Shown one piece after another: positions 1-10,696 of a DNA stretch of 64,000 nucleotides. Within the stretch, counting starts at the first letter, position 1, and the number at the start of each line of letters is the position of its first letter. The notes below the pieces were generated by a model. The model worked only from the letters and a program-made list of their open reading frames with translations. It was not told where the DNA came from and ran no database searches. The DNA is from Cryptomeria japonica (lineage: Eukaryota > Streptophyta > Pinopsida > Cupressales > Cupressaceae): NCBI RefSeq assembly GCF_030272615.1, contig NC_081406.1:484437900-484501899 (forward strand). The letters are read 5' to 3'. Made by a program: the position numbers and the translations under genes.

Positions 1-1
1 A

Positions 2-2701
2 TGGGACAGAGATGATGCCAGTTTCTTAAAATTTGATAAATATTTTGCATCAAATATTAGAACTCTCCTCTGTTTAGAAAACCCAAGGATCCCCAAGGTT
101 CTTTTGGAATTTATTAGACCAAAAGAATTTGCAGAAAGTATAAAGATTGTTCATAATTGGGGTGATATTTACTTATACCCTGTCTCCACAGTTTTCAGAG
201 TTTTTGGTTTCAGAGGCACTCCATTCTTATTTCCCTATCAGGTCCCTCTCAAAGTGGGAATTACAGAAGTCCTTAGACAAATTGGTAGTGTACAAGAGGC
301 AGAGCTGACAAGCAGAGGTAAAGGGACTATTTTCCCTATGCTTACTATAGCCCACCAATTTGTAATAACCAAAGGAGGTTGGAATTGTTTTGAGGATTTT
401 CTCAAACCTGATTATTTGTCAACTACAATATCCAGGTCTGCCGATCTAGAAGACTTCTTCAATGGCATGTTTAGAAAGAGAGCATTGTGCAGAGGTAGAC
501 CCCATCAATTTCAGTTTTGTAAAGACCTTATTAGAAATGAGTTTGATCTAGATGAGAAGGAGCTGAGGAAGGAAAAATGGGTGGCTTATAAAAAAGCCTT
601 AGATTTTGTACATCAGTTTGATGCTAGCTATGACCCATTGTCTAGCCTTTTCCCTTTTGAGGAGAAAATAAAGTTCCTAATTGTTTGCTTTGAGGATGTG
701 ATGTAGACTCTAAAAGAAAAGAGGGAGGCAGTGATTAAGAGCAACCCTGAAAAGGCAAGAATGGTTTTAAGTAGGTCTGCCTCCACTAGAGAAATCCCTC
801 CTAGCAACTATACATGGCACAAGAAGTCTAATTATAGTGTGTTGATGCCTACAATAAGGGAGCCCTCTACCTCCAAAGGAAAGAGGAAGATACAAGATGT
901 TATTGACATCCAAGAGAGCCCAAAGAAGCAGAGAGTAGGAAAAGAAGAAAAATCCGATAAACCCTTGTACTCTCCATCCCAATCCCCTATTCACATAGGA
1001 GATGAACAGGCAGTAGCTAAGCAGCTGATACAGTTAGGCAGTCTAGGAGAAATAGCCTACACTTATGATGAAGTAGAAGAGGGAATGCCAGAAGAGCCCC
1101 TTGCTACTGAAATGAACTTCACTACCAATGAATTTAAGGGCAAGGAGTGGGATCCTAAGATCAAACAGGCTAGTGACGACTTCTTGGTTGACAACAATTT
1201 TGTTACATCAGGAGCATTCATACAATTTGTATGGAAGCAAAATATTGACAAATACAATGCAAGATGTGAGAAGAGAAAAGGTGAGAAGCCTCACAAAGAT
1301 CTAGCTCTGGTGGAGTTGGAAATAAAGCAAGAAATGATGGACGAGTTTAAGACCATCACTCCTAAGCAAGGAAGAGATATGGTGGCACAAGCTACAGTAC
1401 TTATTCTCCCTGAGTGGGACATAGCAGATGCCCTGGTACTGGAGGCAGTGAGAAAAGAAACCAAGCCCATGGAGGGAATCACTTTTAGCAAAGATAGTGT
1501 TGCACTTGTCATGTGGTCTCTCAAGAGAGATGAGAATAAGAAAAGTAAGGACACCCCAGGGTCAAGCTACCTTGGTGGAATGATAGTGAAGAGAGTGCAG
1601 AACACAGGGGTGGTGGAAGCTGCTAGCAATATGCTAGAAACTGAAAAATTTAGTGTTGCATTAGCAGAAAGGGAAGCTAAGGAAAAAGCAGACCTCCAAG
1701 TCAAGTTGGAGATAATTTTGAAGGCTTATAATAGTGCTAATGTAGAGGTAAGAGGTAAAGATAGCATCATTCCTAAACTACAAAGCCAGTTGAAAGGATA
1801 GTACCATCAAGGTGAGTCTTTAACACTAATGATTTCCTCTTCTCCTGCAAGACCTCCACCTAGCAGCCCCATCATTGAGTTCCCACCATCTCCAGCACCT
1901 TCTAGCTCCCAAATGGTTGAGATTACTCCTCAAGAATTAGAGAATCTAAAACAGGCTCAGGCCTTATATGCGAAGAAGTATGAGGAAAGAGTAAGGGCTA
2001 CCATTTCAAGTTTTGCAGATACCATGAGTGCTTCACTGTTATATAACAACATAAGCAAGATTTTGGATATGTGGAATCAGCTTAATGGAGATAAGGTCAT
2101 TTTGACACCTATTTTTGACAAGTGGAAGCCTAGAGAGCAGGACTTGGAGCTTATTTGAGCATCTTATGATGAAGTAGGGGCTGACCCTAACATCAAATCC
2201 ACTTGTGACACCACCAAGGACTTAGTAAAATTGGCAGAAGGGGTGGATAATGTTGATAGGAAAATCAACTTATACAAGGAGTACACTGATCAAGTTTTTG
2301 AATTGATTCTAGGAGTTTTTGTCAGCCCAAATCAGTTGAAGGACAAACAAGTGTGGCTTAAGGAATTAGAAGCCAAACTGTCAGCTTGAATAAAAGGAAT
2401 TGTTGACTTAGATGATGCTTCCTTTTTTGTTGTAACAATTAAGGAGATAGATAAAATCAAATCTCATTATGGTTTTCTCAATTTGGAGGTCAACAAGATG
2501 AGAAATTCCTGGAAGAGGTTAACCAAGGCAAAGGCGAAAGTGATTAACTTCGCGTGGCCAACTGATGATGTGTACAATGAGTGGACAAGAAAATATGCCA
2601 TCGAGGATGTAGAGCAGTTAGAGGGCACTCCTGAATAGTTAGAAGAGGTTGCAACCGGATAGCAAGTAGAAGAAGCTGCAGAGGTCGAAAAGGACTTGTA
2701 A
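2..2701 (+). pseudogene. Long ORF of unknown function inside the T1 5' LTR (C-terminal part)
   Basis: One frame (frame 2) is readable from base 2 to a TAA at 2,699-2,701, about 900 codons. It is interrupted only by in-frame stops at 704-706, 1,799-1,801, 2,156-2,158, about 2,386, 2,636-2,638 and about 2,660, with no frameshift that I can see. I do not recognise the family and see no gag, protease, RT or integrase motif. An N-terminal globular part rich in F, W and Y is followed by a basic stretch (about 880-945) with KRK and PKKQR clusters about 13 residues apart, which resembles a bipartite nuclear localisation signal. The remainder is charged, probably helical or coiled-coil. All the stops except the one at 2,636 are sense codons in the 3' LTR copy. 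The protein starts upstream of the window. Confidence 0.7.
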
Positions 2702-2796
2702 CTGTTTTTGTAAAAGGCTTTGTAACTTCTTCTAGAAAAGAAATGATTGTAACAAATTCTCCTGGGAAAGTCTGAAGCTATGTGCATCCATATGGT

Positions 2797-2803
2797 TATA
2801 AAT
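2797..2803 (+). promoter_or_regulatory. Candidate TATA box of the T1 5' LTR
   Basis: TATAAAT lies about 95 bases after the end of the LTR ORF, in a context conserved in the other LTR at 16,816-16,822. If it is the LTR promoter, U3 contains the whole ORF and R-U5 is the last roughly 800 bases. This is inference from position and sequence only. Confidence 0.4.
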
Positions 2804-3641
2804 GGATACTAGGAGTAATAGAAAGATGATCGCAAAGAGTTGTAAGAAAATGTTGCAGAAATTTATTTGAGCTTTTCTAAGTTTAATGGAGAATATTCGA
2901 AAGATTTTGTAATACTTTCTTGAAAATAATATCAATATACAGACCATCGGTTTTGAGTAACAACTTGGTGTCATCTTCAAATGTGTTTGCAATTTTTTAC
3001 TATTTCATTCTGAATAATCCAAGGTTATTTCGTGTGAATAGGGTTGTAAGGCAACTTTCAGTAGATATTTTCTTGACTTTTCCCTTCAGGATGGGAATTA
3101 TATATGCAAGAATTATTTCTACCAGTAAATTCTTTGTAGGATACTTTGAATCTTCATGAGCATAATTTAATTTGGTATGCATAAATTCTTATGTGTGTTA
3201 GGCTATATAGGGATCAATAGAAGACGAGCCAATGGGATGTGTAAAGATATTTTGTTTGGGGAGTATTGTTTGAATTTAGATGACTCTGTGACCTTGGATA
3301 AGGCACTGGTATAGATCGAGGTTGTCTATTACAAGTTTTGTAGGTCAAAATACTGAATATGAGTATAATTTTCATTCCTTTGTTTTAGTTAGTCTCAAGG
3401 TGATTAGGTCCACTGGTTTTCTAGACTAGTTTGCTGTGGATTTATCTTTTGAAAGTGTGAATTTAGTTCACAAAGGTATACCCGCCTGGACTCTGAGTAG
3501 GTCTGAAGTGTAGAAAGTTAAATCAAACCTTGTCATATGTTGTCCTAAGAGTTTCCTTCCCTTTAATATCTCTTCTGCATAGAGATTAATCATTTTATTA
3601 TAAGGATGTTAAAGTGAATCAGATTTTGAAGACAACAAAAG

Positions 3642-3660
3642 TAGCGACTCTGCTGGGGAG
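3642..3660 (+). promoter_or_regulatory. T1 primer-binding site, tRNA-Arg type
   Basis: TAGCGACTCTGCTGGGGAG begins four bases after the LTR end. It closely resembles the tRNA-Arg primer site that I recall for Ogre-type gypsy elements (TGGCGACTCTGCTGGGG), with one change in the TGG start. A second, shorter match, GGTGGCGACTCTG, lies at about 3,779-3,790 and is too far from the LTR to be the working primer site. Confidence 0.6.
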
Positions 3661-3847
3661 AGTCACATTAAGGATCCAGACGTAGATTTGTGCTTAAGTT
3701 GTAAATAAAATCATTGTGTGTGTTGAATCCCTGTGTATTATTCTAAAGCTTGTTTTCATAATTCCCATAGTCTTGTGGGTGGCGACTCTGTTATCTTGGA
3801 ACCAGTCCTTGTGAATTATAAATCATTCTAAAAGGAAAATAAGCATA

Positions 3848-6662
3848 ATGCAAGGAGGAAAAAACACCAGATCATTCATGAAGAAGCATCCTTGTGAAAC
3901 TTTGCAAGAGGGTTTGCCTGAGTAGTCACGAAGAGGCCAGAAGAGATCAGTGTTACACGAGCCATCAAATGCTGCTTGGGTACAAAAGAACAATAATACT
4001 AGTAAGATGCTTGATCAACCTGTTTATGCAAAATCTAATTCTTCTTCCAGAGATTCTGAACAAGATATATTAGGCTTCCATTCTGGATTGTTTGGAAATA
4101 TTGATAATGCACATGTTTTAAATCAAAATTTATCCCATGTTAGTGTCTCTGCAAGAGATAGAACCAGTTCAAATGCAATTAGACACTCTGTGCCTAGAAC
4201 AATTAATGGAAACATTAGTTTGATTGACATAGATCAAGTCAATATATCAAATTCTGAGGAAAATTTCCCTGATGAAGATAAAGTATCCCAAGAAATTGAA
4301 GATTTGAATAAGAGAGTTCACCATCTAATCTCCCTAAGAGCCCAAAAGGGAGCAAATAAGGAGAAGGAAGTCAAAGCTAAATTAATGGAGAGAGATAGGC
4401 TTCTTAGACAAATAGCTGATCTTGAAGTGCTAGCTAAGGAAAATGAAAAGAGTGCTGAGGAAGGCCCTGTGATCAGAGAAATTCTGATCCCCAAAGTCAA
4501 GCAAGCATATAGGTCAGTAGTCCAACTAAACAGGGAAGTATTTAGTGATTCTCATCTTCCTAGGACTAATGTGGATAAAGGAAAACTGAAATGGGTGGAT
4601 GATGGAATTGAATCTAAAACTGTAGAGGAGATTTCTCATAGGTTGTCAGCACACATGAGAGAGAAATGGAAAGAATGAGGAAAGAAAAAGAGGATCTCTA
4701 AATGGAACTAGAGAAAGCTGAATTGGAAGCAGCAAATCAGGAAGTAAAAAGAAAAATTAGTTACTTAAAGGCTCCCCCTATCATGTTTCCATCAGAAGAC
4801 CTTAGTAAGCCTGATCTTCAACAAATTTCCCTTCCCCCGGTTAAAATTCAACCTATAGTGCCTACTAATATAGCATTAGCAAGTCAAATTCCTGTGAACA
4901 GTCAGTACACCCAAATATCTCAGTCTCCAATTCCAAAAGTTAGAATGACTATGGGAAACAATAATGCTATTACCCCTTTTCAAAGGAGACCAATCAATTT
5001 AGAACAATATAGACAATTGTTCTTTGATGGGATCCCAAGATATCCCAATCATGTTCCTACTGAGTTAAGAGACAGACTCCACAATTTTCTGGGAACAATG
5101 CAATTAGTGCTAAGGAACATCTAAAATCTTTTGGGGACCTAATAAATGATTATGAGATAGTGGATGAAGATGTTATTATGAAACTGTTTGTCCAATCCTT
5201 GGTTGATAATGCAAGAGATTGGTACAGAGGTCTTCCAGTTAATAGCATAGGGTCATGGGAGGATTTTAAAAATTGTTTTCAAGAGTAGTATGGTGATAAG
5301 ACTAATGTGAGCTTCATGCTCAATGAATTCAATAACATCAGAAAGTCTGATAATGAAATGGTCACTGACTTCAATGCCAGATTCCAAAAGGCCATGCATA
5401 GATTGTATCAGGTGATGAGATTAGATGATAACATGTGTTTAAATACCAACTACAATGCATTTGATTCTAAGATGGCCTATATCCTGAGAGATAAGAATCC
5501 ACATAACTTGAGAGATGCTTTTAGAATTGCCATTAATGTAGAAAGTAATAGAAAAGCATCCACGAAGTTAGGAAGAATAACAGATGGTAGATTATGGCAA
5601 GAAACAAAACAACAACCTAATAAAGTTGCCAAGGAGGAAGATAAGATAGAGAAGTTGGTTATTGCAATGAAGGATCTGACTACCAAGGTAAACAAAAATG
5701 ACAAACCTCATTATAACTGGCAAGATAGACCCCCTAGATTGCATGACATGCCTTATAATACCAACTGGAAAGATGGAAAACCCTAAAATGAGAAGCCTAA
5801 AATTGCCCAAAATCAGGACACTCCAGATCCCTTAAAAGGGAAAACTATCCATAATATAGAAAATAATCCCTGGTGTATTGCTTGTGATGGACCACATTCT
5901 CCTCATCAATGTGCAGTGGCTCAGGCTCTTGAAGAATATATGAGACAAGAAGTTGAGCCTAGCATCAATATGTTTGAAACCATCATAGGAAGTGATGAGA
6001 AGTCTATACAAAGTGAATACAATGATGTGCTAGATAATGAAAGGTTTGATCAAGGACAACTAACCTTAGATTGGCATCCTACATTGAATGTGGTAACAAT
6101 TGAGGATGAAGAAGTTCATCTTAAAAGGCCTAGCGAGGAAGAAGTTAAAAGTCTCACTAAAGCTGCCATTGCCAAAGCAAAACACAACTATAACTTGAGG
6201 AGCACTAAGAAGGACACTGATCCGGGTGAACCTAGTTCCATGTTCATAAAAGAGGTCACTCAAAAGGGGGCAGCAAGTAGTGCTACTACTGTTCCTAAGA
6301 TTGGTCAAGAAAAAAGGGAACAAGTTAAAGATGTACCCAAGAGTACAGATGATAAAAACACCAGTGATATACAAGGATCTACCACAGTAAAAAAGACAAG
6401 TCAATTTAAGGCAGAAAGAGTTAGAGCTAGTACTGAAATAAGAAATAGTTCTACATTTGACATGGCTCAAGCTCTTACACAAATGAAGGTCACTGTCCCA
6501 TTAGTAGAATTACTAAAGATTAAAGAACATAAGGATGCAGCTTTGTCTTTATTTTCTAGTATATCTGATAGTGACACAGTCTTACACACCGGTTCAGCTA
6601 GAATTGGAAAGGATCAAGAGTTCCAAACCCCAGAGGTTTATGTTGGAACCACTATCACTTAA
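3848..6662 (+). pseudogene. gag: T1 Gag (Ty3/gypsy, Tat-like), broken
   Basis: This is the capsid/nucleocapsid polyprotein of T1. The first ATG in frame is at 3,848, with a stop 25 codons later (3,923). The frame then runs to 4,678 and the reading moves to a second frame (4,702-5,124) and a third (about 5,107 onward). The early part is charged and coiled-coil-like (about 4,260-4,760). A gypsy Gag core spans about 5,030-5,430, including LRDRLHNFLG, the W of DWYRGLP and FNARFQKAMHRL. A CCHC-like knuckle (CIACDGPHSPHQC) lies at about 5,875-5,913. The tail to 6,662 is hydrophilic. Two frameshifts and several stops make it a pseudogene. The frame of the last part continues into the protease. Confidence 0.8.
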
Positions 6663-7200
6663 GAGCCTTCACAGGTAGATCCTTTCTATCTTACCTTGTT
6701 AGTAAACAACCAGTTGATAAAAAACTGCATGACAGATTTAGGAGCTGCTGCTAATGTAATGCCCTATGGTGTTATGAAATAATTAGGACTGTCAGTAACC
6801 ACTATGTATGGAAAATGCTATGCCATGGATAACAGGGAAGTACCTGTGATAGGTACAATGAAAGATGTAGAAGTAAAAATAGCAGCATTCCCTGAGGCAA
6901 CTTATAAAATGGATGTTATTGTTACTGATTAAAAGCCCCATTATGGTATGTTACTATCCACATAGTGGGCGGCAGTAGTAGGAGGAAATGTTCAACTAGA
7001 TTTATCTTATGCCACCATTCCAATCAATAGAAATTAGGTCAAATTGTACAGAGAGCCATGTGCTCCTAGGGTAATTGAAAATGTAGACCCTAATATGCTT
7101 AATTGTATGATTGGTGTAGATCTTGATAACTTTAGACTTCAACCAATTTTACCCCAATTGAAGAATACTGACCCCATTGTGGTCGAATTAGAAGCACAAT
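6663..7200 (+). pseudogene. T1 aspartic protease
   Basis: The frame of the Gag tail continues here, broken by stops at 6,661, about 6,780, 6,931, 6,964, 7,036 and 7,201. It contains NCMTDLGAAANVMPYGVMK at about 6,724-6,780, which is the active-site DLGA version of the pepsin-like motif found in plant Tat/Athila gypsy elements. The flap-like and second hydrophobic segments follow (YGMLLST, about 6,943). It would cleave the Gag-Pol polyprotein. It lies directly between Gag and the extra RNase H and is inactivated by stops. Confidence 0.7.
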
Positions 7201-7889
7201 AGTATGGATTATGGTAGATGTATTTTGATGGAGCTTTCTCCAAAGAAGGATCTGGAGTAGGGGTTCTTTTTGTATCCCCATCAGGTATAACTTTTAAGTA
7301 TTATTTCTTATTGGCCTTCTAGTGCACAAATAATACTACAGAGTATGAAGCTCTATTGTTGGTACTTGAGGTTACAAAGAACCATGGAATCCAGCTATTG
7401 ACAGTGTTAGGGGATTCAGAATTGGTTGTCTCTCAGGTAAGATCCAAATATGAATCCAAGAATGATATATTAAAGAGATATAAACATGCAGTTTGGGATG
7501 TTATTGAGCATTTTAGTGCATTTTCTATTAATTGGATAGAGTGATCAAAGAATATTATGGCATATTTCCTAGCTAATGTTACCTTGAAAAATGATGATGC
7601 AACACTAACCGGTATTTCCACTGTGGAAATAAAATCTAGGCCTGCTATTCCTGATAATGTGTACAATTGCCAAGTTTTTGCTGATGATGAAGATATTCTT
7701 AGATTCATCCAATGTGTTGATGATTATGATGGACAAAAGATTGATTGCAATGCACTGATGGAGGTGGTTGACAATAGGGAAATAGTGTTTGGAAATGATT
7801 TGGTCCAGTTGGAAACCAATGAAATACCTAAAGGGCTGGTAGAACTGGAAAGCATGTTTAGTTACAATGACAGTCACTTACATCAATAG
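7201..7889 (+). pseudogene. T1 extra RNase H (archaeal-like type), upstream of RT
   Basis: MYFDGAFSKEGSGVGVLF (from about 7,218), then NNTTEYEALLLVLE (about 7,330-7,370), GDSELVVSQV (about 7,410) and a final D/N-rich segment near 7,550 fit an RNase H fold. The first catalytic Asp (FDGA), the Glu (EYEAL) and the second Asp (GDSEL) are all visible. This is the form called archaeal-like or dual RNase H in Tat elements. It normally lies between the RT-associated RNase H and integrase, but here it precedes RT. It would degrade RNA in the RNA:DNA hybrid. Stops at 7,321 and 7,544 break it. A linker of about 110 residues joins it to RT. Confidence 0.8.
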
Positions 7890-7901
7890 TCTACCACCAA
7901 G

Positions 7902-8919
7902 TTGGAAGAATTAGAGGAGGTAAACCTAGGGACTGAATCATCCCCTAAGTTAGTATACATTGGGAAGAAATTACCCCCTCATGTCAGGACTAACCTTATT
8001 AATTTATTGAGGAAATATAAACATGCTTTTGCTTGGTCTTATGAAGACCTCAAGGCATATAGACAAGATCTTTTTCAACATGAAGTTCCTTTACTTCTAG
8101 ATGCTAAGCCTGTCAGACAGAAACAGAGACCCATTAATCCCCTGTTAGAGACTAAGATGCAGCAAGAGTTGACTAAATTAAGAGAAGGGGGAATTATCAA
8201 ACCTATAAGACATTTTTCATGGGTCTCCAATTTGGTCCCAGTACAAAAGAAAAATGGGGACATTAGATTGTGTGTAGATTTTAGAAATTTGAATGTGGCT
8301 TCTTTGAAAGATAATTACTCTTCCCCAAATATGGAAGCCATGTTGCAGAGAGTAACAGGTTGTGATATTTTGTCCATGATGGATGGTTTTTTTAGGATAC
8401 AATCAAGTGTTAGTGAAGGAATCTGAACAGTTTAAAACTGCCTTCACTACTCCATGGGGAACATATGTTTATGTGAGAATGCCATTCGGATTGAAAAATG
8501 CTGGAGCTACATTTCAGAGAGCCATGGATGTATACTTCAAACAATTCATTAATATCATCATGTTGGTTTATCAAGATGATCTAACATGTTTCTCTAAGAA
8601 GGTTGATGATCATTGTGGACATTTGGAAAAGGTGTTCAATAAAGCCTTGGAATTTGGTGTGTCACTAAATCCCAAGAAATGTCATTTTGGAGTCACTGAA
8701 GGATAACTATTGGGACACATTGTTTCCAAGGAAGGGGTAAGGATAGACCCTGAAAGAATTGAAGCAATAAATAAGGTGTTTGAACCAAAGAATGTAAAAG
8801 GTATTCAATCCTTTCCAGGCAAAGTAAATTTTGTTAGGAGATTCATTGTAAACTTTGCAGAGATAGTGAAGCCCATTGTCAAGTTGCTCAAGAAGGATAC
8901 CAAATTTTGTTGGGATTAA
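7902..8919 (+). pseudogene. T1 reverse transcriptase
   Basis: The N-terminal leader (LVYIGKKLPP, LRKYKHAFAWSYEDL) leads into RT. Visible motifs are GGIIKPIRHFSWVSNLVPV, RLCVDFRNLN (about 8,263-8,295), the motif A region LSMMDGF (about 8,372), MPFGLKNAGATFQRAM (about 8,480-8,528) and the catalytic VYQDDL (about 8,568-8,585). Thumb and connection segments (LLGHIVSKEGVRIDPERIEAI) reach 8,919. A frameshift lies at about 8,390, between the motif A region and the rest. Stops occur at 8,424, 8,704 and 8,917. The DD of the active site is preserved; Q in its second position is found in some Tat-like RTs as far as I recall. Confidence 0.88.
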
Positions 8920-9460
8920 GAAGCCTCAAAGGATTTTGCTAAAATTAAAAAGGTCATTCAAGAAGCACCAGTGTTAAAATCTCTTGATTATAGTAAGCCC
9001 TTTTCTCTATTTTCTTTTGCTTCATATCATACAGTAGCTGTAGTATTGTTACAAAAGGACAATGAGGGATATGAACATCCCATAGCTTTCTACAACAATT
9101 CTTTGCAAGCAGCAGAATTAAAATATGAAACCATGGAAAAACAAGCTTATTCTTTAGTTAAAGTTGTCAAAAGCTTTTAGGCCATATCTCGTAAATGCAA
9201 ATATCATTGCCTATGTCCCACATGTTGCAGTTAAGGATATTTTGTCCCAATTTGAGGTTATAGGGAAAAGATGCAGATGGATTAATAGAATTCAAGAATT
9301 TGACTTGGAGATAAAGATCACCAAATTGGTGAGAGGTTTAGGTTTGGCTAAGCTCATGACTGAGTCTAATCTTATGAATGTTGAAATACATAATGTTGAA
9401 GTCAGAGATACTTTAGTCACTAGCATTGAAAGGCAACCTTGGTACTCAGAGATAGTCTGA
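8920..9460 (+). pseudogene. T1 RT-linked RNase H, degenerate
   Basis: The sequence after RT has the expected gypsy RNase H order: PFSLFSFASYHTVAVVLLQ, HPIAFYNNSLQAAELKY and E...AYSLVKVVKSF, with a frameshift near 9,170. The usual TDAS, which holds the first catalytic Asp, reads SFAS here, so that residue is missing. This fits the idea that the upstream archaeal-like RNase H took over the activity, as reported for Tat elements generally. The tail to 9,460 is a tether to integrase. Confidence 0.7.
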
Positions 9461-10696
9461 TTCCTAAGAGATGTTGCATTCTTAGAAGGAATGACACATA
9501 ATCAGAAAAGAACTCTGAAACTCAAGTCACAAAAATATGTGCTCATTCAAGGTGATCTGTTCTGGAGAAAAAGAGATGGAGAATTGCTAATGTGTTTGGA
9601 TGAATTCCAGGCTAAATGAGTATTGACTGAAATGCATGATGGAGTATGTGGGGGTCATTACTCTGCTAAAACAACTGCTGGTAAGATAATCCGGGCTGGA
9701 TACTTTTGGCCTACCTTATTCAAAGATGCTCATGCATATGTCCAAAAATGTGACCCATGTCAGAAGTTTTCATCCAAGCTGAAGTATGAAGGAGCCTTAC
9801 CCCTAAATCCAGTCACAGTGGAAGCCCCTTTTGTCCAATGGGGCATTGATTTTATTGGAGAGATTGTTGAGAGGTCAGGAAGAGGTCATAGATGGATCAT
9901 AGTAGCCATTGACCATTTCACCAAATGGATAGAAGCTATTCCTACAAGAAGAGCTACAAGTAAGGTTGTCATTGATTTCCTAATGGACAATGTAATAACT
10001 AGGTTTGGAATACCTGCTAAATTGGTAATGGACAATGCCATGAGTTTCAGGTCGGAAGAGTTTGTAGGATTTTGTACTAGTCATGGAATACTCATGTCTT
10101 AATCTTCACCTTATCACCCTCAAGGGAATGGACAGGTAGAATCCAGCAATAAAAGCCTTTTGAACATCATCAAGAAAATCCTGGAAGAAGATAAGAGATC
10201 TTGGGATCAAAAATTGAAGTTAGCTCTGTGGGCAGATAGAATAACAGTCAAGAAGGCCATTGGAATGTCACCTTTTGAACTGGTTTATGGTACTCAAGTT
10301 AGATTGCTAGTGAACAATCTTCTTCCAGTTTATAAATTCTTGCAAGATGAGGACATGGAGCTATCTAAACCTATAGAAAACAAAATGATCCAAATTGTGG
10401 AGGTGGAAGAGATCAGAGCTTTAGCTCATAAAAGAAATCAGAAGATTCAATTGCAGTCCAAATACCTTTATGATAAAAGGACAACATTAAGGAAGTTTCA
10501 AATTGATGGCATTGTTCTTCAGTGGAATGCAAAAGGACAGGATAAGGGAAAGCATAGAAAATTTGAATCATTATGGATTGGCCCTTTTGTGGTCTGTGAC
10601 TTAAATGGAAAGGATTAATATTTTGTGAAAAATATGAATGATGAAGTACAGGAATTTCCAATGCATGGACAATTCCTGAAACATTATTTCTCTTGA
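9461..10696 (+). pseudogene. T1 integrase
   Basis: The integrase domains appear in order. The HHCC zinc domain has HDGVCGGHYS at about 9,636 and KCDPCQK at about 9,748. The catalytic core has GIDFIGE (Asp, about 9,843), VMDNAMSF (Asp, about 10,027) and QVESSNKS (Glu, about 10,135). The C-terminal SH3-like segment ends RKFESLWIGPFVV (about 10,556). All three catalytic acidic residues are present. In-frame stops are at 9,618, about 10,100 and 10,616. The final TGA, if read through, is 10,694-10,696. It would insert T1 cDNA with a short target duplication. Confidence 0.88.

Larger units (their letters stand above)
1..3637 (+). mobile_element. T1 Tat/Ogre-like gypsy element, 5' LTR (left end outside window)
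   Basis: This segment matches 14,016-17,657 almost base for base; I counted 8 differences in the first 300 bases. Identity stops at the run GACAACAAAA (3,631-3,640 and 17,651-17,660). A primer-binding-like site follows here, whereas unrelated gypsy sequence follows at 17,661. That is the pattern of a 5' and a 3' LTR. The likely terminal CA is at 3,636-3,637. The window opens inside the LTR, so its 5' end is not visible; if the start proposed for the 3' copy is right, about 1.2 kb is missing. About 75 percent of the visible LTR is one long reading frame, which is unusual for an LTR. Confidence 0.85.
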
